This document shows, in pieces, positions 8,475 to 16,323 of a stretch of DNA of 64,000 nt. Source of the stretch: Amycolatopsis saalfeldensis. Its GTDB lineage: Bacteria > Actinomycetota > Actinomycetes > Mycobacteriales > Pseudonocardiaceae. The stretch is from NCBI RefSeq assembly GCF_900110575.1, contig NZ_FOEF01000016.1, forward strand, positions 1 through 64,000, read 5' to 3'. A program made the position numbers and the translations under genes. Below the pieces are notes generated by a model. That model had not been told where the DNA came from and searched no databases. It saw nothing but the letters and a program-made list of their open reading frames with translations. Every line of letters starts with the position of its first letter. Positions within the stretch are counted from its first letter, which is position 1.

Positions 8475-9470
8475 TCAGCGGTCCAGGTCGCCGCGGAGCC
8501 GGAACTCCGCCTCGATCCGGGACCGCGACGCGCCGGTCGCCAGCAGGAGTTGCAGCAGGACCCGGGACTTGCGCGGGCACAGCCACCCGGCCATGGTCGC
8601 GCCCATGCGGATCAGGCTGGACTCGGAGCCGTGGAAGCCGTACGTGCCGCGGAAAGTCGGGCCGGCGCCGGTGCGCGACGCGATCACGACCGGGACCTTC
8701 GCGGCCGCGATCACGTCCGCCGTACCCGTGGAAACGTGGCCGACCCCACTCGCCGCGACGACCACGCCGCGCGCGCCGCCCGCCAGCACCAGGGAAAGCA
8801 GCTCGCCCGAGTCCGCGATGCCGGCCTCCAGCAGCGGCACCAGCCCGGAGAAGTCCGCGTCCGCCAACGGCAGCGCGGGCGGGCGCGGGAGGGGCGGGTG
8901 GAAGTAGTGCACCGAGCCCTCCGCGACGAGGCCCAGCGGTCCCGCCGGCGCCGACGAGAACGCCTCCAGGTGGCTCGAATGGGACTTTCGCACCCAGCGT
9001 GCTGCGTGGACGTCGTCGTTGAACACCACCAGGGAGCCGCGGCTGCGCGGGTCGGCCGCGACGGTGAGCGACGCCAGCAGGTTCGCCGGCCCGTCCGCGC
9101 TCGGCAGGCTGGGGTTGCGCATCGCGCCGGTGACCACCACCGGCACGTCGTCGTGCGGCCAGGCCAGCTCGAAGAAGTACGCCGTCTCCTCCAAGGTGTC
9201 CGTGCCCTGCACCACGACGAGCCCGGTGGCGCCGTCCGCGACCTGTTCGGCTCCCCAGACCAGGCAACGCGCCAGGGTGGCGTAGTCCATCGAGGCGCTG
9301 GAGATGCCGGCGAGCGTGGCCGCGCGGACGTCCATCGGCAGGTCGGCGCCCAGCTCGCCGAGCAGGTCGGCGGCGGTCAGCCGGGGCACGACGCCGTCTT
9401 CGATCCGGCCGCCGGGGGTCATCGAGATGGTGCCGCCCAGCGCGGCGACGGCGATCAGGGGACGAGTCAT
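8475..9470 (-). CDS. ansA: L-asparaginase (type I/II family)
   Basis: Hydrolyses L-asparagine to aspartate and ammonia. The 331-aa protein carries the catalytic motifs in order: GGTIS near residues 13-17 (first Thr nucleophile), GTDTLEETAYFFEL near 90-103 (second Thr and Asp), and a conserved Lys in VRKSHSSHLEAF. There is no signal peptide, so it is probably cytoplasmic. Transcribed towards the cupin gene, with no evident partner. Confidence 0.92.
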   Translation of the reverse strand: MTRPLIAVAALGGTISMTPGGRIEDGVVPRLTAADLLGELGADLPMDVRAATLAGISSASMDYATLARCLVWGAEQVADGATGLVVVQGTDTLEETAYFFELAWPHDDVPVVVTGAMRNPSLPSADGPANLLASLTVAADPRSRGSLVVFNDDVHAARWVRKSHSSHLEAFSSAPAGPLGLVAEGSVHYFHPPLPRPPALPLADADFSGLVPLLEAGIADSGELLSLVLAGGARGVVVAASGVGHVSTGTADVIAAAKVPVVIASRTGAGPTFRGTYGFHGSESSLIRMGATMAGWLCPRKSRVLLQLLLATGASRSRIEAEFRLRGDLDR

Positions 9471-9507
9471 GCCGCCACTCTAGGAACCGAGCAGGATCCG
9501 GGCCACG

Positions 9508-10329
9508 TCAGGAACCTTTCACCGCCTGGAGTGTGTAGCTCGCCGCGAGCCGGCCCGGATTCTCGCGCATGCGCCACTCGCCGTCGTCGCCCGCGGCCAT
9601 CTCCTTCGGCAACGCGTTCCACGGGACGCTGTCGTGCTCGGTGAACCCGGTCAGCGAAAGGCCGTTGTCCAGAAGCGCCGTGATGATCTCGCCGAGCGAG
9701 TGGTTCCACTCGTGCGTGGTGGTGTTGCGAAGGGGCCGTTCGGTGTCGACGTAGGTGTTCTCGTCGTTCCACACCATCGGCTCGTCCAGCTCGAAATAGC
9801 CGAACCTGGGCCAGGCGCGCTCGGTTTCGTCATCCAGAGTCCACAGCATCGGGTGGGCTTCGCGGATAAACAGCCGGCCGCCCGGGCGCAGCAGGCGCGC
9901 CACGACCGAGGCCCAGTCCGCGATCCGCGGCAGCCAGCACAGCGCGCCGATTCCGGTGTAGACCAGGTCGAAGCCGCCTTCGCCGAAGACCTCGGCGGCG
10001 GCGTAGACGTTCGCCTCCCGGTAGTCGATGTCCGCGCCGGCGGCCGACGCGAGCTTGCGCGCCTCGGTGAGCGACGCGGGCGAGAGGTCGAGGCCGGACA
10101 TCCGCGCGCCCAGCCGTGAAAGGGAAAGCGTGTCCGTGCCGATGTGGCACTGCAGGTGGACGCCGCGCAACCCGGCGACGTCGCCGAGCCGCGGCCGGTC
10201 GAACCGCACGACGTGGCTGAGGAACTCCGGGTCGTCCACGTACTTCCGCACGGCGTACTGCTCCGCCGCCGCGTGCAGTGGCGCGCGCTCGTCCCAGTTG
10301 GCGCGGTTGACGTCGAACGAGCCGGTCAC
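9508..10329 (-). CDS. Class I SAM-dependent methyltransferase
   Basis: A 273-aa methyltransferase with a recognisable AdoMet-binding core: motif I is the modified LQCHIGTDTLSLSRLGA, followed by the acidic residue in MSGLDLSPASL. The substrate cannot be told from sequence. Its GTG start overlaps the stop of the VOC gene in GTGA, so the two are translationally coupled. Orphan methyltransferases of this type are common in actinomycetes. Confidence 0.85.
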   Translation of the reverse strand: MTGSFDVNRANWDERAPLHAAAEQYAVRKYVDDPEFLSHVVRFDRPRLGDVAGLRGVHLQCHIGTDTLSLSRLGARMSGLDLSPASLTEARKLASAAGADIDYREANVYAAAEVFGEGGFDLVYTGIGALCWLPRIADWASVVARLLRPGGRLFIREAHPMLWTLDDETERAWPRFGYFELDEPMVWNDENTYVDTERPLRNTTTHEWNHSLGEIITALLDNGLSLTGFTEHDSVPWNALPKEMAAGDDGEWRMRENPGRLAASYTLQAVKGS

Positions 10330-10706
10330 GCCGTCGCCGCTTTTTCGGCCGCGCTGCGCTGCACGCAGAACTCGTTGCCCTCCGGGTCGCCCAGCACGAC
10401 CCAGCCGGTGCCGTCCGGTCGCCGCTGATCGTCGACGAGGGTCGCGCCCGCCGCCAGCAGCCGCGCCATTTCCTCGTCGCGCGGGCGGTCCGGGCGCAGG
10501 CAGAGGTGCACGCGGTTCTTCACAGTCTTGGCGTCCGGCACCTGCTTGAACAGCAGGTTGACGCCCGCGTCGAGTTCGATCAGCACCTCCTCGTCGCCGG
10601 GGAAGTCCTCGTCGGTGAGCGGCCGCGCGACGACGACGCTCCAGAACTGCCCCAGCGCATACGCGTCCGGGCAGTCGAAGGTGATGTTGTGCACTACCGA
10701 GCTCAT
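10326..10706 (-). CDS. VOC (glyoxalase/bleomycin-resistance) superfamily protein
   Basis: A 126-aa single VOC-fold protein. The repeated beta-alpha-beta-beta-beta modules are seen from HNITFDCPDAYALGQFWS and from VHLCLRPDRP, ending in the family-typical GDPEGNEFCV. The ATG at 10706 is the natural start. It is coupled to the downstream methyltransferase by a 4-bp overlap. Such proteins range from metal-dependent lyases to drug-binding proteins; the activity is unassigned. Confidence 0.82.
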   Translation of the reverse strand: MSSVVHNITFDCPDAYALGQFWSVVVARPLTDEDFPGDEEVLIELDAGVNLLFKQVPDAKTVKNRVHLCLRPDRPRDEEMARLLAAGATLVDDQRRPDGTGWVVLGDPEGNEFCVQRSAAEKAATA

Positions 10707-10773
10707 GCGGCTCCCCACGTCGACTTGGTTTGCCGCGAGTGTGCCCGAACCGGACATCACGGGCGATCGGTTT

Positions 10774-11511
10774 TCAGGCGGCGTCGAGGCCGGGGGAGCG
10801 GTGCACCCGGCGGGCCGCGTCGATGATCAGCACCTCACAGCCGGGTTGCCCGGCCGCCCACTCGATGCCTTCCTCGCCGAGCGCGAAGGCCGCGGTGGCC
10901 AGTGCGTCGGCGTTCGTCAGGTCTTCGGCGACGATCGTCACGCTCAGCAGCCCGGTGGCCGGTCGCCCGGTGCGGCCGTCGAGGATGTGCTGCCCGCGCT
11001 CGTAAGCCGCGGACGTCGCCACCGCCCCGTTGCGAGAGGTGACCACGGCGCACACCGACTGCGGCTGCTCGGGATGCCGGATGCCGACGCGCCACGGCCG
11101 TCCCGGCTCGGGCTCGCCGGAGGTGACGACGTCCCCGCCCGCGTTCAGGCAGAACCGCCGCGCCCCGGCGGCGTGCAGGCGGTCGGCCGCCCGCTGCACC
11201 GCCCAGCCCTTCACCACGGCGCACGGGTCGAGGGCGCGCCCGGGCAGCCGCGCCGAAAACGCGCCGCCGGAGAGGTGCTCGTAGTACGCACACAGGTCGA
11301 GCACCTCGTCGAGGTCGCCGCTGAGGTCGCCCGCGGCCAGCTCGCCCCGGTCGTAACGGGACACCTCACTGTCCACTTTGTACGGGCTGAAGCGAGCGTC
11401 CACCTCGTGCAGCCAGCCGAACGCGTCCGTGACGGCTGCCGAGAAGTCGCCTTCGTCGCGCAGGTCGAGCGAAACGGGCAGGCCCATCACCTGCTCGACG
11501 TGGGTCGTCAT
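10774..11511 (-). CDS. apbE: FAD:protein FMN transferase (ApbE family)
   Basis: Transfers FMN from FAD onto a Thr/Ser of a target protein. The 245-aa protein shows ApbE signatures: VDARFSPYKVDSEVSR, LDPCAVVKGWAVQRAAD and LNAGGDVVTSG, plus ATSAAYERGQHILDGRTGRP. No lipoprotein signal or transmembrane segment is evident. It overlaps the FMN-binding gene in ATGA (11511). The obvious substrate is that neighbour, making this the modification enzyme of a three-gene flavin electron-transfer operon. Confidence 0.93.
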   Translation of the reverse strand: MTTHVEQVMGLPVSLDLRDEGDFSAAVTDAFGWLHEVDARFSPYKVDSEVSRYDRGELAAGDLSGDLDEVLDLCAYYEHLSGGAFSARLPGRALDPCAVVKGWAVQRAADRLHAAGARRFCLNAGGDVVTSGEPEPGRPWRVGIRHPEQPQSVCAVVTSRNGAVATSAAYERGQHILDGRTGRPATGLLSVTIVAEDLTNADALATAAFALGEEGIEWAAGQPGCEVLIIDAARRVHRSPGLDAA

Positions 11512-11924
11512 CAGGCGCCCTTCGTGTCGATCGCCGCTTGCAGCGACTGGATGTAGGACTCGCTGGTCTGCGTCGCTCCGGACACGGTGTCGATTTTCGC
11601 GCTCTGGGCCTGCAATGCCTCCTGCCGCAGTTGCGGGAGCGCGTCGATGCCGCGGCCGCTGTCGGGCTGTTGCAGGAGCTGGACGTCGGTGATCCGGCTG
11701 CCGGAGAACGTCACCTGGACCTGCACGGTGCCGAACTCGCTGCTCTGCGCCGAACCCGGCACGGTCACCGTGGTCCCGCTGTTGCCGGCCGAAGTGGACG
11801 GTGCCGAGACCGACGGCGGGGTGGCGGTGGTGGTCGTGGTGGTCCCCATCGCGGTCGGCTCGAACCGCCAGACGGCGATGAACCCGGCGATCGACAGGGC
11901 GACGACGAGGATGGTCTTCTTCAT
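11511..11924 (-). CDS. Membrane-anchored FMN-binding domain protein
   Basis: A 137-aa small redox carrier. Residues 4-19 form a hydrophobic signal anchor, followed by a Thr/Ser/Pro linker (about 23-55) and an FMN_bind domain. The flavinylation motif SGATQTS is at 115-121, with Thr120 the probable covalent FMN acceptor by analogy with NqrC. The topology puts the flavin outside the membrane. It lies between the membrane reductase (10-bp gap) and apbE (4-bp overlap). Role inferred: passing electrons from the membrane flavoprotein to an outside acceptor. Confidence 0.9.
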   Translation of the reverse strand: MKKTILVVALSIAGFIAVWRFEPTAMGTTTTTTATPPSVSAPSTSAGNSGTTVTVPGSAQSSEFGTVQVQVTFSGSRITDVQLLQQPDSGRGIDALPQLRQEALQAQSAKIDTVSGATQTSESYIQSLQAAIDTKGA

Positions 11925-11934
11925 TTCCCGCTCC

Positions 11935-13290
11935 TCACGCGGCCAGGCTGAAACGTTCGGCGTGCACCCGCGCGGACGGCACGCGCAGCTCCCGCAGGCT
12001 GCGCAGCACCGCCGCCGTCATTCCGGGCGGCCCGCAGACGAACACGTCACGGTCGTCGACGTCGGGCACCAGGGCGTGCAGGCTTTCGGTGCCCAGCAGC
12101 GGCCCGTGCGGGCCGCGCTGGTCGGACGGTCCACTGAGGACGTGCACGATCGCGCCGCGGGCCTTGGCCAGCCCGCGCAGCTCGGGCAGCAGCACCGCGT
12201 CCTGCGGGGCGCGCACGCGGTACAGGACGACGACGTGGCCGGCGATGTCCTCCAGCAGCGCACGGATCGGCGTGATGCCGACGCCGCCGGCCACCAGGAG
12301 CGCGTTCGGCTGCTGCTGGTGAATCGTGGTGAAGGCGCCGTACGGGCCTTCGGCGAACACCCGCGTGCCGACGCGCAGCGAGCGCAGGCTCGCGCTGGAC
12401 TCGCCGACGGCCTTCGCCGTCAGCCGCAGCGTGCGGCCGTCGGGCGCGGCCGAAAGGGAGAACGGATTGGCCTGCCACCAGCGGTCCTTCGTCAGGAATC
12501 GCCACAGGAAGAACTGCCCGGCGCGCGCGGGCAGCCGGTCGAGGTCCCTGCCCGTCATGTAGACCGAAACGGTGTCGGGCGACTCCGGGACGACGGCGAC
12601 CACTCGCAGCTGGTGCCGCAGATTCCGCCACAGCGGCAGCCCGACGCGCCCGGCCAGCACCGCGGCCCCGGCGCCCAGCCACAGCGTCCACCAGTAGGCG
12701 CGCGCGACCGGGTGGCTGGTGAACGACTGGCCCACGGCGACCTGGTGCGTGAACGCGAGCAGCACCGCCGCGTAGGTGTAGAGGTGCACGAAGTGCCAGG
12801 TCTCGTACGCCATCCGCTTGCGCGCGAACCGGGCGGAAGCGGCGCCGACCACGAGGATCAGCACGAACGCGACGATCGCGCGCAGCAGCCCCTCCAGCGT
12901 GTCGGCCAGCTGCACGAGCTCGCCGACCGGGCCGCGGGCCTCCACGCTCGCGTAGCCGAAGACGATGAGCACGACGTGCGCGAGAAGCGTCCACAACAGG
13001 GTGAAGCCGGTCCAGCGGTGCCACGCCGTGAGCCGGTCCATGCCGAGCCGCCGGTCGAGCCACGGCAGGCGCGCCACGAGCAGCAACTGGAAAGCCATGG
13101 CCTGCGCGGCGTACAGCCCCGCCAGGCGGCCGGCACTGATCAACGGGTTGTCGGACAGCCCGCCGTTGACGAAGAACACGGTGACGAGGAGGACGTTCGC
13201 TCCCAGGAACGCGAAGAGCCAGGCTTTCGCGGTGACGCGCGGCGACACCGCCGGTCTGGGCGGCGCGGCGATCGGTGTCATGACAGTCAC
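11935..13290 (-). CDS. Ferric reductase-like transmembrane flavoprotein with FAD/NAD domains
   Basis: A 451-aa membrane oxidoreductase. The N-terminal half has about six hydrophobic helices with spaced His residues (AWHRWTGF, LLAHVVLI, WHFVHLYTYA, AFTHQVAV) suited to haem binding. The C-terminal half is a ferredoxin-reductase module with an FAD-binding segment (NPFSLSA), a nucleotide-binding loop (VAGGVGITPIRALLEDI) and a terminal VCGPPGM. The GTG at 13290 is chosen for its well-spaced AAGGGAA; an internal ATG at 13281 is the alternative. It heads the operon with the FMN-binding protein and ApbE. It likely moves electrons from NAD(P)H across the membrane. Confidence 0.88.
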   Translation of the reverse strand: MTVMTPIAAPPRPAVSPRVTAKAWLFAFLGANVLLVTVFFVNGGLSDNPLISAGRLAGLYAAQAMAFQLLLVARLPWLDRRLGMDRLTAWHRWTGFTLLWTLLAHVVLIVFGYASVEARGPVGELVQLADTLEGLLRAIVAFVLILVVGAASARFARKRMAYETWHFVHLYTYAAVLLAFTHQVAVGQSFTSHPVARAYWWTLWLGAGAAVLAGRVGLPLWRNLRHQLRVVAVVPESPDTVSVYMTGRDLDRLPARAGQFFLWRFLTKDRWWQANPFSLSAAPDGRTLRLTAKAVGESSASLRSLRVGTRVFAEGPYGAFTTIHQQQPNALLVAGGVGITPIRALLEDIAGHVVVLYRVRAPQDAVLLPELRGLAKARGAIVHVLSGPSDQRGPHGPLLGTESLHALVPDVDDRDVFVCGPPGMTAAVLRSLRELRVPSARVHAERFSLAA

Positions 13291-13332
13291 ACGGGTTCCC
13301 TTCGGTTCGGGTTCACGAACGCCAGCGTCATC

Positions 13333-13365
13333 GCGGAACCTGTGCCGGGTCTGGGCGGAACCTGT
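13333..13365. promoter_or_regulatory. 22-bp-spaced direct repeat, candidate response-regulator site
   Basis: GCGGAACCTGT occurs at 13333-13343 and again at 13355-13365, exactly 22 bp apart (two helical turns). It lies in the 138-bp region between the divergent reductase operon and the two-component system. OmpR-family regulators typically bind tandem half-sites on one DNA face. Confidence 0.55.
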
Positions 13366-13428
13366 CGACTGGCTGTCGAGCGGGGGTTCGGCTCGCGCGC
13401 CCGCCCGCGGCTCACGGAGGATGGGGGA

Positions 13429-14139
13429 GTGGAAACCCCGAACCCGGTGCGGCTGCTGGTCGTCGACGACGAGCCGCACATCGCCGACCTGGTGGCGACC
13501 GTCGCCCGGTACGAGGGCTGGCTGGCCGTGACCGCGGGCTCCGGCGCGGCGGCGCTGAGCCGGGCGGTTGAGTTCGGGCCCGACATCGTGGTGCTCGACC
13601 TGATGCTGCCCGACCTCGACGGCTTCACGGTGCTGGACCGCTTGCGCGCGAACGGCAACACCGTGCCCGTGGTCTTCCTGACGGCGAAAGACGCGACGGC
13701 CGACCGGATCGCCGGACTCACCCGCGGGGGCGACGACTACCTCGTGAAGCCGTTCTCGGTGGAGGAGCTGATGGCGCGGCTGCGTGCGGTCCTCCGGCGC
13801 AGCACCGGCGCCGCGGTCCCGGCGGCCGCGCGTGGCGCCGTCCTGACCGTGGGCGATCTCACCCTGGACGAGGACACGCGCGAGGTCCGCCGCGACGGCC
13901 GCGCCGCCGAGCTGACGCCGACGGAGTACGAGCTGCTGCGCTACCTCATGCGCCGCTCGCCCACGGTGCTGACCAAGGCGCAGATCCTCGACCACGTCTG
14001 GGAGTACGACTTCGGGGGCCGCTCCAACGTGGTGGAGCTGGTCATCTCCCATTTGCGGCGAAAGCTGGACGACGGTGCGGAACCGCTGATCCACACCGTG
14101 CGCGGCGTCGGGTACGTCGTGCGCCGGGCGGGCCGGTGA
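13429..14139 (+). CDS. OmpR/PhoB-family response regulator
   Basis: A 236-aa DNA-binding regulator. The receiver domain (about 8-120) has the phospho-acceptor Asp57 in VVLDLMLPD and the conserved Lys in DYLVKPFS. The C-terminal winged helix (about 140-234) ends VISHLRRKLDDG-GVGYVVR. Start: GTG at 13429, preceded by a purine-rich site; an ATG at 13421 is out of frame. The stop overlaps the kinase GTG in GTGA. Divergent from the flavin electron-transfer operon, which is the likely target. Confidence 0.95.
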   Translation: METPNPVRLLVVDDEPHIADLVATVARYEGWLAVTAGSGAAALSRAVEFGPDIVVLDLMLPDLDGFTVLDRLRANGNTVPVVFLTAKDATADRIAGLTRGGDDYLVKPFSVEELMARLRAVLRRSTGAAVPAAARGAVLTVGDLTLDEDTREVRRDGRAAELTPTEYELLRYLMRRSPTVLTKAQILDHVWEYDFGGRSNVVELVISHLRRKLDDGAEPLIHTVRGVGYVVRRAGR

Positions 14140-15587
14140 GCCGGCTCGGTCGCTGGGCGCGGCGCTGGTTCGGCGCGTGGCGCGCGTCGCGGCTCGGCAC
14201 CCGGCTGGCGTTCGGGCTGGGCGCGCTGGCGCTGGTGGTCTTCGCGATCGTCGGCACGGTCACCGTGAGCTTCATGAACGGCTACCTCGGCCGCCGGCTC
14301 GACGAGCAGCTCAAGACCAGCCAGGTCGCGCAGGTGCCCGACCTGCGCTCGTCCCACGGCAACCCGCAGACCATCTACTCCTGGTACTCCGCCGTGTTCG
14401 AGGTGGACAAAGGCGTGGCGACGCCGCAGCCGGGCGGGAAGCTGCCCAGCGACGCTGCGACGCTCGCGAAGGTCGCTGTCGACGCGACGCGGGGCGACGT
14501 GTTCCGCACCGTGTACATCGACGGCGCCGGGATATACCGCGTACGCGCCTGCCCGGTCGCGACGGACCAGGTCGACACGGGCACCGTGCTGCTGAGCGCG
14601 GCGCCGCAGGCGGATCTGGACAACACCGTGCGGCAGTTGGTGCTCGTCGAGGTGATCGCGTTCCTGATCGCGCTGGCGATCCTCGTCGTCGCTGGGCGGC
14701 TGGTGCTGCGCCGGGGGCTGCGGCCGCTGTCGGACATGGCGGGCACGGCGCACGACATCGCGTCGCACGACCTCATGGCCACGGCCGCGCTGCCCGTCCG
14801 CGCTTCCGGCGAAGGCGGCGGTGCCGAGGTGCAGGAGCTGCGGACGGCGTTCAACCTGATGCTGACCCACATCGAGTCCTCGCTGGCCGCGCGGACAGCG
14901 GCGAACGAGCGCCTTCGCCGTTTTGTGGCCGATGCCTCCCACGAGCTGCGCACGCCGTTGACGTCGATTCGCGGCTACGCCGACCTGTTCCGCTACGCCG
15001 CCGCGAACGAGCCCGAGGAACGCGAGGCGCACCTGTCGAAGATCCGCGAGGAGACCGCGCGGATGAGCGTGCTGGTGGACGACCTGCTGCTGCTCGCGCG
15101 GCTCGACGCGCACGACGCCGAGCCGCCGGTACGGCCGGAGCGGATCGACTTGGCTGATCCGGCGCGCGCGGCCGCCGACGCGTTCCGGGCCGGACGGCCG
15201 GGTCGTCCACTGGAGATCGCCGTGCCGGCCGGGCCGGTCGAAATCGACGCGGATCCGGTCCGGCTGCGTCAGGTTCTCGACAACCTGCTGGCGAACGCCG
15301 CGGTCCACACACCGCCGGGCACGGCCGTTTCGCTGGCGCTGACGGTCGAGGACGGTCAGGCCGTCGTGCGCGTCAGCGACGCCGGGCCCGGCATCGCGGC
15401 GGAGGACCAGCGGCGGATCTTCGACCGGTTCTTCCGCGTCGACAACTCCCGCACGCGCTCGGCCGGCGGCACCGGGCTGGGGCTGTCGGTGGTGCAGTCG
15501 CTGGTGGTGGAGCACGGCGGCACCGTCGAGGTGGCCAGCGAACCGGGCCGCACGACGTTCACCGTGCGGCTGCCCCTTCCTTCGTGA
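14136..15587 (+). CDS. Membrane sensor histidine kinase
   Basis: A 483-aa partner of the preceding regulator. It has two transmembrane segments (about 25-47 and 168-190) flanking an extracytoplasmic sensor of about 120 residues. This is followed by a HAMP region, a HisKA domain with the phosphorylated His269 (SHELRTPLTSIRGY), and an HATPase domain with an N box (LDNLLANA), a G1 box (DAGPGI) and GGTGLGLSVV. The signal is unknown. The 3' end overlaps the convergent PNPOx-like gene by 29 bp. Confidence 0.95.
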   Translation: MSRLGRWARRWFGAWRASRLGTRLAFGLGALALVVFAIVGTVTVSFMNGYLGRRLDEQLKTSQVAQVPDLRSSHGNPQTIYSWYSAVFEVDKGVATPQPGGKLPSDAATLAKVAVDATRGDVFRTVYIDGAGIYRVRACPVATDQVDTGTVLLSAAPQADLDNTVRQLVLVEVIAFLIALAILVVAGRLVLRRGLRPLSDMAGTAHDIASHDLMATAALPVRASGEGGGAEVQELRTAFNLMLTHIESSLAARTAANERLRRFVADASHELRTPLTSIRGYADLFRYAAANEPEEREAHLSKIREETARMSVLVDDLLLLARLDAHDAEPPVRPERIDLADPARAAADAFRAGRPGRPLEIAVPAGPVEIDADPVRLRQVLDNLLANAAVHTPPGTAVSLALTVEDGQAVVRVSDAGPGIAAEDQRRIFDRFFRVDNSRTRSAGGTGLGLSVVQSLVVEHGGTVEVASEPGRTTFTVRLPLPS

Positions 15588-16233
15588 CGCGCTGGGCGAC
15601 GTGCTCGGGCGTCGTCCATTTCGCGGACAGGTCCGCCGCCGGCTCGGGCTCGCCGAACACCGTCCGCACGGGCAGGACCCCGGCCCACGCGGCGTCGGCC
15701 TCGACGTCGTCCGCTTCGTCGTCCGGGCCCTCCGCGCGGAGCTTGACCGAAGCCTCCGCCAGGTCCAGTGCGAGCACGCTGACGGCGGCGAACTCCTTGG
15801 CGTTGACGCCGCGCGCGTGCTCCCACGAACCGGGCGAGAGGTGGTCGGTGAGCACGTGCAGGGCGTGCATCTTGGCGTCCGGGTCGGTGACGGTTTCGGC
15901 GCGGCCGAGGATGACGGCGCTGCGGTAGTTCATCGAGTGGTTGTTCACCGAGCGGCAGTAGACGATGCCGTCCAGCAGAGTGACGGTCACGCACACGTCC
16001 ACGCCGCCCGTCGCGGCGCGCAGACTGGCCGCACCCGTGGAACCATGCAGGTAGAGGGTGTCGCCGTCGCGGGCGTAACCGGTGGGCAGCACCAGCGGCG
16101 CGCCGTCGCGGACGACGCCGAGGTGACAGATCAGCGCCTCGTCGAGCACGGAGTAGAGGGTGGCGCGGTCGGTGGCCGCGCGGTGCTTCTTGCGGCCGAG
16201 GCTGGTCCTGGGGGTCGGCGAGAGGCTCGTCAT
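15559..16233 (-). CDS. Pyridoxamine 5'-phosphate oxidase-like flavin/FMN-binding protein
   Basis: A 224-aa split-barrel protein of the PNPOx-like superfamily, which binds FMN, F420 or haem. Typical core elements are LICHLGVVRDGAPLVLPTGYARDGDTLYLHGSTGA and VCVTVTLLDGIVYCRS. The family includes nitroimidazole-type reductases and oxidases; the substrate is not evident. The ATG at 16233 is divergent from a MocR-type regulator, a common genomic pairing suggesting control by it. Its 3' end overlaps the kinase gene by 29 bp on the opposite strand. Confidence 0.85.
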   Translation of the reverse strand: MTSLSPTPRTSLGRKKHRAATDRATLYSVLDEALICHLGVVRDGAPLVLPTGYARDGDTLYLHGSTGAASLRAATGGVDVCVTVTLLDGIVYCRSVNNHSMNYRSAVILGRAETVTDPDAKMHALHVLTDHLSPGSWEHARGVNAKEFAAVSVLALDLAEASVKLRAEGPDDEADDVEADAAWAGVLPVRTVFGEPEPAADLSAKWTTPEHVAQRVTKEGAAAR

Positions 16234-16254
16234 GCCTTTTAGTCTGAAACAGGC

Positions 16255-16303
16255 AAGTGGACCCATGAAACATCCACTTCTCGTACACTTGGAAAGTCCA
16301 CTT
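16255..16303. promoter_or_regulatory. Repeated TCCACTT boxes in a MocR divergent promoter
   Basis: TCCACTT occurs at 16273-16279 and 16297-16303, with the inverted form AAGTGGA at 16255-16261, within the 90-bp divergent region. Direct and inverted boxes of this sort are typical MocR operators. A TACACT -10-like hexamer (16284-16289) lies between them. Confidence 0.5.
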
Positions 16304-16323
16304 TTTCTTGAGGGAGGTCCCTC

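Noticed and set aside
11935..14094. Longer minus-strand version of the ferric-reductase gene reaching into the regulator
   Set aside because: The upstream part is antisense to the response regulator, and a well-spaced ribosome site and GTG at 13290 explain the start.
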